64,000 nucleotides of DNA from Lutraria lutraria (taxonomy: Eukaryota > Mollusca > Bivalvia > Venerida > Mactridae), in assembly GCA_964023205.1 (NCBI GenBank), contig OZ026844.1:13874790-13938789 (forward strand). The letters are read 5' to 3'. Both the position numbers and the translations under genes were made by a program. Positions 61,901-64,000 of this stretch are shown in pieces; the first letter of the stretch is position 1; each line of letters starts with the position of its first letter. The notes under the pieces are model-generated. The model did no database searches. It worked only from the letters and a program-made list of their open reading frames with translations, and was not told the DNA's origin.

Positions 61901-63547
61901 TACTTTTATATAAATAGAGAAATAGCACAAACTTTCCAAACACCAATATAAAAGAAAATCATAATGAGTGTCCTAGGTTAATATGTGTTAGAACATATAA
62001 TCTTGAAGTCAATATTAAAGATAAACACTACTGTTAGAATCTAAAACAATACTGTCAGAGTGTCAATGTATGATATTAACCTTATCTTTACTATATTCCA
62101 CCATAGCTGCAGCAAACTTCTTAGGATCATCACCAGTGACTGTCATAGTACCACCAGGTTGTTTGGTTAGAAATGCTCTGATACCAATTATCTGTTCATT
62201 ACGTCTGTAGAAACAATAGATGATATAAAGGTAAAGGTTTTGTTTATTATAGTGTCACCGCTATTAAAAGGGCCAGCCAAGTTGGCTTATGAGACACCAA
62301 TCTTTTGTGCATGTAGTACCTCCCGAATCTCTTCTCTTTTTGTTGAGTGTCTGAGATGGGCCTACAGTAACCATTATTTAATAACTAGCTGATGGCTTAC
62401 ATGTACCAACCAACCGCAACATCCAGTCTCCCCTGGGTTTGAATATTCTACCATATGCTCCCAATGCAGACACCCTAACACTCAGCCATGGTTGCTTGGT
62501 CTATATTAATGTCGATATATGTTGATGGGGACAGAATCTCAATGGATATGAGCAATGGTAGAGAAATACACAAAATGCAATAAGAATTATTCTTTCAGTT
62601 TTTAAAGTTGAATGTTTTTTTTTAACTTGCACTTTCTCACATGATAAAATTGCATAATGTGTGAAAGGATTTTGCCATTTTGTTTATTTGTAAACATCCA
62701 TAAAAAATTACAGTTTACCTTAGTAATTGTTGCTTATAAATACTGGTAGCTGTTTGCTTCAAATAAGCTCATGGAAATGAGTTATCTTAGGTTTATCAAA
62801 GCAATTGTATCATTCACTTACCTTGCAATCCAGTTTTCTGTATCATCACACCATTCAATCGCTAGTTCAGGTAAACCTTCAGTCAGGGCCTTCTGTGCCA
62901 CTTGTACAAAGAATTCTAAATACCGAGCTCGCTTTTTGAACTTGGCAACTGAAATAAATCAAAGACATAAAATAATTTCCTATTATTTAAAAAAACACAC
63001 TGTTTAAAGTTCTTTCATATACTATAGCATAAAATCAACATACAATTTAAGATATACAAACTATTAGACCTTGTGTAATAAAATACTTTTTTACTTATCT
63101 CAGTAGATTAAATCTTTTAAATATCTCTGATATCATATGACTGACTGATAGCTTGGGATACTCCATGAATAATACAGTAAATCATGACATGTATGATGCA
63201 TAGGGCTCTCAATAAGGTTGTGGCCAACAGGTCCAAAAGCTAGACTAACAGGCCTTCTAGAGGGGTCCATACATTTTTCCAGCAACATTTCCAAAACTTT
63301 GTGATTTCTAACCGACCCAAACTTGTTTCTAAGTGGCTTAATTAGCCTGTCGCCAGTTGTTATCAAGAACCCAGTGCATGTTAAGATTCTGATAAGCTAC
63401 TCAACAGGGATTATCTGGTAAAAGTGAAACTCAGAGTATAAGAACTGAACCCACCTTCTCTGTAAGCAATCCTGCTGGGTAGATATGCAATGTAAGCATG
63501 TAGTATGCTGGGATCTTCATTACCAGATAACTCATGATCACTTTGTG
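26922..63547 (-). CDS. CFAP54: CFAP54-like ciliary protein, 40 exons, 5' end beyond window
   Basis: Exons in transcription order e1-e40: 63455-63547, 62822-62948, 62081-62204, 61203-61412, 60084-60176, 59572-59637, 57612-57716, 56916-57013, 56049-56362, 55423-55616, 54552-54791, 54062-54291, 53367-53770, 52950-53135, 52243-52507, 51798-51864, 51379-51579, 50740-51003, 50057-50208, 49617-49762, 49323-49364, 46685-46843, 44492-44659, 43696-43876, 41074-41276, 40507-40533, 38586-38761, 37807-37986, 37273-37451, 34036-34160, 33327-33435, 32854-33013, 30870-31125, 30410-30535, 29865-30039, 29444-29694, 28652-28916, 28132-28294, 27759-27842, 26922-27047. All introns are GT-AG and every phase junction agrees (6,734 nt; 2,243 residues plus TAA). 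The protein is mainly helical, with TPR-like helix pairs, as expected for CFAP54, a ~3,000-residue central-apparatus (C1d) protein needed for ciliary motility. About 800 N-terminal residues should lie to the right. The name rests on remembered family features; other giant ciliary proteins (CFAP46) are the alternative. Confidence 0.75.
27436..27600. mobile_element. Mariner-like MITE, family A, CFAP54 last intron
   Basis: The termini are tacagtcaaacctttg and caggtttgactgt (right TA mutated). The interior has 'tggcctttattcagagat' and 'aatcaatgattatttttgaa'. It lies between e39 and e40. Confidence 0.8.
29444..34160 (-). CDS. CFAP54: CFAP54 exons e30-e36 (local residues 1631-2031)
   Basis: e30-e32 form a helical block: SNALGVLMTALEISQVSVTR, AEAYLEAELLL-type text (EAYLEAELLLNIG), VQRMLVYLGKYNPRNAAKSL and IRQAYLEIALTYMY, then an acidic linker. 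e33 is a highly charged helix, likely coiled coil (DKDVTDEERERKAAWLAIRC), followed by NTQRNRMLLMGDVN. e34-e35 include EEELAPLIEAQEVKHVDSYD and GYQTILQRLC. e36 changes to strand-rich text (GTWTIRLNKM; YEPNLTYPSDIEGETQLQID), the start of the C-terminal beta-rich part. Confidence 0.85.
30145..30314. mobile_element. Mariner-like MITE, family A
   Basis: The termini tacagtcaatcctgagaata and cacaggttttagtgta are more diverged than in other copies. The interior 'aaaggtcacccttggg', 'tggcctttatt' and 'gaggtggccgc' follows the family order. It lies in the e34-e35 intron. Confidence 0.75.
31362..32268. mobile_element. hAT-like non-autonomous transposon, 907 bp
   Basis: It begins CAGGGCA and ends TGCCCTG. 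Subterminal similarity extends inward (aaaatcggtccagag against the inverted ccggtccagaccgaat). Perfect 8-bp direct repeats CATGCATG flank it at 31354-31361 and 32269-32276. CAGGG termini plus an 8-bp target duplication are diagnostic of hAT elements. The interior is richer in G+C than the surrounding intron, includes a poly-C run near 31431-31446, and has no transposase frame. It lies in the e32-e33 intron of CFAP54. Confidence 0.8.
33786..33981. mobile_element. Old MITE, family A
   Basis: It starts tacagtattaacatgtg and ends aaacaagtttgactgta. The interior is strongly diverged but keeps 'ggacacctgtctacaagg' and the right terminus. It lies in the e30-e31 intron. Confidence 0.5.
34161..37272 (-). 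other. Large CFAP54 intron (e29-e30), nothing recognised
   Basis: This 3.1-kb intron is AT-rich. At 34575-34615 an 'acttgagatcagtc...ctcaaatctca' near-palindrome resembles 14028-14062. No exon is needed here, because e29 and e30 join in phase as N-S-S-D. Confidence 0.5.
37273..46843 (-). CDS. CFAP54: CFAP54 exons e22-e29 (local residues 1207-1630)
   Basis: e22 (46685-46843) is a disordered acidic/Ser linker (EASENSPRDSVIKQDLDSD). Its end is the least certain boundary, because the only in-phase donor, ACAAAA|gtaacc, is weak. e23-e24 return to helices (FVKGTLLVIADQMVGTIADV; LDDLSAAELELVVLCKLEQA). e25 has RSRLDARLWLACRAALATSL. e26 is a 27-nt micro-exon reading IPRMLEKL, fixed by good splice sites and by exact phase with both neighbours. 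e27-e29 give LADCRQYCAEGLGEAEACGD, ENYLQAHQIILKQMEDLGER and LPQCLRLVQIKLRVGHAMAR. Confidence 0.82.
38258..38535 (+). mobile_element. tRNA-derived SINE (family S2) with internal duplication
   Basis: The A-box-like head 'ttgtccagtggttagtgcgc' is followed by a weak B box (gtggcagttcatacc). The body has 'ttcctccatatgtggag'. A 54-bp unit starting gttccttgtggaaggttaag is repeated at 38377 and 38431. It ends 'gaagctggttaggtgaacc' and an A-rich tail. It is antisense to CFAP54 in the e27-e28 intron. Confidence 0.7.
38762..40506 (-). other. CFAP54 intron (e26-e27), nothing recognised
   Basis: 1.7 kb of AT-rich intron without a recognisable repeat or exon. Phase joins G|GA across it. Confidence 0.5.
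41277..43695 (-). other. CFAP54 intron (e24-e25), nothing recognised
   Basis: 2.4 kb of AT-rich intron. Only an A-run at about 41651-41663 was noted. e24 and e25 join in phase (RPP-R-PSS). Confidence 0.5.
43942..44112. mobile_element. MITE, family A
   Basis: The left terminus is worn (tgacgtgttagcggccacct). The right end is 'gtcacaggttagactgca'. The interior has 'taaaggcca', 'aatgattatttagaacaaa' and 'agtgtggcctttgg' in family order. It lies in the e23-e24 intron. Confidence 0.7.
44961..45211 (-). mobile_element. tRNA-derived SINE (family S1), minus copy
   Basis: This is the reverse complement of the 12223-12475 element. B box (as plus) gggtttgaaccca at about 45122-45134 and head 'catgaccacggaggcgggtc' lie at the right end. 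The body 'agcaactgtctactttctca' and the tail toward 44961 follow. It lies in the e22-e23 intron, in the same orientation as CFAP54. Confidence 0.8.
45561..45787. mobile_element. piggyBac-like MITE, internally deleted copy
   Basis: TTAA|agtcccataagc at the left and gctaatgggact|TTAA at the right give a ~14-bp inverted repeat with the TTAA target. It matches 1063-1439 but lacks about 150 internal bases (junction gcaag/cgaaatgag). It lies in the e22-e23 intron. Confidence 0.75.
46844..49322 (-). other. CFAP54 intron (e21-e22), nothing recognised
   Basis: 2.5 kb of AT-rich intron between two acidic linker exons. An extra small exon here cannot be excluded, because the join AGA between e21 and e22 has no family landmark. 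Confidence 0.4.
49323..53135 (-). CDS. CFAP54: CFAP54 exons e14-e21 (local residues 766-1206)
   Basis: e14 is a Ser/Pro-rich linker (RPQPVMPPDISREEYLDSS). e15 contains a clear TPR-like pair, AMHETGNLHYHTNNLRAAYK followed by WWSDALDLIFGADDVLHTW. e16 (67 nt) is read in its only open frame, FILTSDLGLRTECCFLSGYL. e17-e18 have ALRWVIEELARGCHNLF joined to VLPLLTLNQYFATFVCRDL and SEALQVLQRLLHGERLP. e19-e20 give HLSLVQAHLFVCIAQTLPVL and a basic linker (TPRQKRPSVRTSKADKE). e21 (42 nt) is almost purely acidic (DNDSVKDEDDDDF). Confidence 0.85.
50275..50457. mobile_element. Mariner-like MITE, family A (best-preserved termini)
   Basis: It begins TACAGTCAAACCTGTG and ends CACAGGTTTGACTGTA, a perfect 16-bp inverted repeat including the TA target. 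The interior 'agcggccacctccgaatgaa' and 'ctaagggtggcatttg' extends the hairpin arms. It lies in the e18-e19 intron. Confidence 0.88.
50556..50720. mobile_element. MITE, family B, diverged
   Basis: 'tcacctccgaacaacagcca' at the left pairs with 'tggctgttgtagggaggttg' at the right, and it ends cactgta. The internal 'acagccacctt' block mixes features of families A and B. It lies within 20 bp of the e18 donor. Confidence 0.6.
51981..52160. mobile_element. MITE, family B
   Basis: It runs from 'tatggtacaacctctccaaa' to 'tttggagaggttgcactgta', a ~20-bp inverted repeat. Close match to 7081-7242. It lies in the e15-e16 intron. Confidence 0.75.
53367..57716 (-). CDS. CFAP54: CFAP54 exons e7-e13 (local residues 238-765)
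   Basis: e7-e8 carry SIEKVGQHLPDMYRGW and ILQGLAQFNAFLHKLEKRE. e9 (56049-56362) has an ordered start (FLDQEWFVFETAGTLIVGW) and then a low-complexity acidic and Thr/Lys stretch (DSEASSDDDVPT). e10 opens with a Pro-run (APPPPMF). e11-e12 hold the most family-like text: RGQYWTLLQNAARALWNSA and RRLVLRTLEILYYEEKWEKL, then LALRFNALTNERHAEQI running into e13. e13, at 404 nt the longest exon, continues PLLVQAQRKLTEGIRELGG. These are helix-turn-helix repeats with conserved Trp, Tyr and Ala packing positions. Confidence 0.85.
55632..55830 (-). mobile_element. SINE-like repeat (family S3)
   Basis: It shares with 62235-62505 the ordered blocks 'aaaggttttgttta-tatagt', 'aagttggct-atgag', 'atcttttgtgca', 'gagatggg' and 'ctaactattatttaacta' (variants). 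The tRNA-like head is missing or cut here. Oriented with CFAP54 (e9-e10 intron). Confidence 0.6.
57407..57575. mobile_element. Mariner-like MITE, family A
   Basis: It begins tacagtcaaaccctatgct and ends tacaggtttgattgta. The interior has 'atcattgattatttagaaca' and 'tgacctctgaataaaggcca'. It ends 36 bp from the e7 donor. Confidence 0.82.
58699..58972. mobile_element. Harbinger-like MITE, 274 bp
   Basis: The left end TGCACCTGTTAATGTTTTGC is inverted at the right end (reads out as TGCACCTGTCAATATTTTGC), with pairing continuing into 'gcctg'. TAA flanks both sides (58696-58698 and 58973-58975). A 3-bp TAA target duplication suits PIF/Harbinger elements. The interior is clearly more GC-rich than the intron. 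e6-e7 intron of CFAP54. Confidence 0.75.
59324..59491. mobile_element. MITE-like repeat with imperfect inverted ends
   Basis: 'aaaccccagaagaccagacc' at the left pairs imperfectly with 'gagtctggttttcaggagtt' at the right. The interior has repeated 'tccagttttctgag' and 'ccggttttcag' segments. No clear target duplication. It lies 80 bp from the e6 donor. Confidence 0.5.
59572..63547 (-). CDS. CFAP54: CFAP54 exons e1-e6 (local residues 1-237)
   Basis: e1 enters in phase (first complete codon after 'CA'), so the gene continues beyond 64000. e1-e3 give helical text such as LPSRIAYREVAKFKKRARY, then LEFFVQVAQKALTEG and LPELAIEWCDDTENWIARRN, typical of TPR/HEAT-like pairs in CFAP54. e4 (61203-61412) is a basic Ser/Arg-rich linker (MSRTSRAQSRAGGYQQ...). 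e5 is Lys/Pro-rich (APAKGPAPKGKRKQKYK). e6 is a 22-residue helix (SDAARQAQEEAEIK). e4, e5, e6 and e7 all start and end in phase 0, so each could be skipped without a frameshift. Donors of e3 (gttaat), e4 (gttctg) and e5 (gttggt) are weaker than average. Confidence 0.85.
59775..59965 (-). mobile_element. SINE (family S2), minus copy
   Basis: The minus strand carries 'tcctccacatgtggagaagt', 'tgccatttccttgtgga' and, toward the right end, 'ggtttgattcctggttgctg' as a B-box region. It matches 38258-38535 without the 54-bp duplication. It lies in the e5-e6 intron. Confidence 0.65.
62235..62505 (-). mobile_element. tRNA-derived SINE (family S3), fuller copy
   Basis: On minus, the head 'catggctgagtgttagggtg' is A-box-like and 'atattcaaacccagg' is B-box-like. 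The body ends 'ataataaacaaaacctttac'. Partner of 55632-55830. Oriented with CFAP54 in the e2-e3 intron. Confidence 0.65.
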
Positions 63548-64000
63548 CTGTAATATTAAATGTGAATTACTAACACAAATAAGAACTTTATAGGTCAGAT
63601 GACTCATAATTAACTTTAATACCAAATTTATTACTAGTAAGTTACAAAACTTGAATGGAGCACATTTCATTATCTGTTGTTGTTTTTTCAACATACCCAA
63701 TATTTGACATTGCAAACAGAAACTTTCTTGAGACATTTCAACAGTGAAAAAACTTTCCATCAAAAACTTTATTTTACAAAGCATTTATTTAAACATAAAA
63801 GGTAAAATGTCACATTCCAAATTACTCAATGGTATTTATATGAATCATGTATAAAGCAATCAATTACACCAATATAACATCAAACATTACCATACCAAAC
63901 ATGTAGAAGCCTCTGGTTATATACAGGGTACATTTTTATATCTCATATACATATATCCCTATCTCCCTTAGGGTAACTACATACAGCTGTATACAAAATG

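Noticed and set aside
63548..64000. Further upstream CFAP54 exon at the right edge
   Set aside because: No acceptor-donor pair with an open frame in the required phase (ending with one base) was found, so the next exon must lie beyond the window.
1..64000. CRISPR array, phage, plasmid or bacterial operon
   Set aside because: Repeats are dispersed, hairpin or tandem types of animal genomes, and genes are interrupted by GT-AG introns.

Overview
This window is eukaryotic nuclear DNA, most likely from a bivalve mollusc. It is AT-rich, its genes have many short exons with GT-AG introns, and AATAAA signals mark 3' ends. It is also full of repeat types that I associate with bivalve genomes: ~150-bp 'aactaggtcac' tandem repeats, 'ataccc..aagtttgagagggggta' elements, tRNA-derived SINEs and short hairpin MITEs. 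There is no bacterial-style operon, CRISPR array, rRNA or intact tRNA gene.

Layout. (1) 1-22 kb is gene-poor and repeat-dominated. It holds a TTAA-flanked piggyBac-like MITE, a ~150-bp-period tandem array (3.4-4.3 kb), SINEs, a decayed LINE, CTG/TTG-rich DNA, and a cluster of direct duplications at 17-21 kb. It also contains two weakly supported transcript candidates: a minus-strand two-exon model at 2.5-3.0 kb and spliced non-coding-looking exons at 5.5-7.0 kb. (2) 22.2-26.45 kb holds a complete plus-strand four-exon FAM72 gene (154 aa), with a reverse-transcriptase relic in intron 1 and a ~1.4-kb 3' UTR. (3) 26.46 kb to the right edge holds the minus-strand 3' part of one very large gene. 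I resolved 40 coding exons, phase-consistent throughout, encoding 2,243 residues and a stop. The best identification is CFAP54, a giant scaffold of the ciliary central apparatus. Its N-terminal third and promoter lie beyond position 64000.

The two genes are convergent. Their poly(A) signals lie about 30 bp apart (26435-26448 on plus, 26469-26474 on minus), so their mature 3' ends probably abut or overlap. No functional link between them is expected: FAM72 is a small zinc-binding protein that binds uracil-DNA glycosylase in vertebrates, and CFAP54 is a motility protein.

The CFAP54 introns are loaded with non-autonomous DNA transposons. These include a mariner-like MITE family with CAGTCAAACC termini, a second TA-flanked family, a 907-bp hAT-like element with a perfect 8-bp target duplication, a 274-bp Harbinger-like MITE, a second piggyBac-like copy and several SINEs. 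I found no wholly new biological system. The most useful observations are the invertebrate FAM72, the overlapping 3' ends, a cassette of symmetric exons in CFAP54, and the well-delimited MITE and SINE families. All family assignments come from reading translations and repeats by eye; no database search was run.
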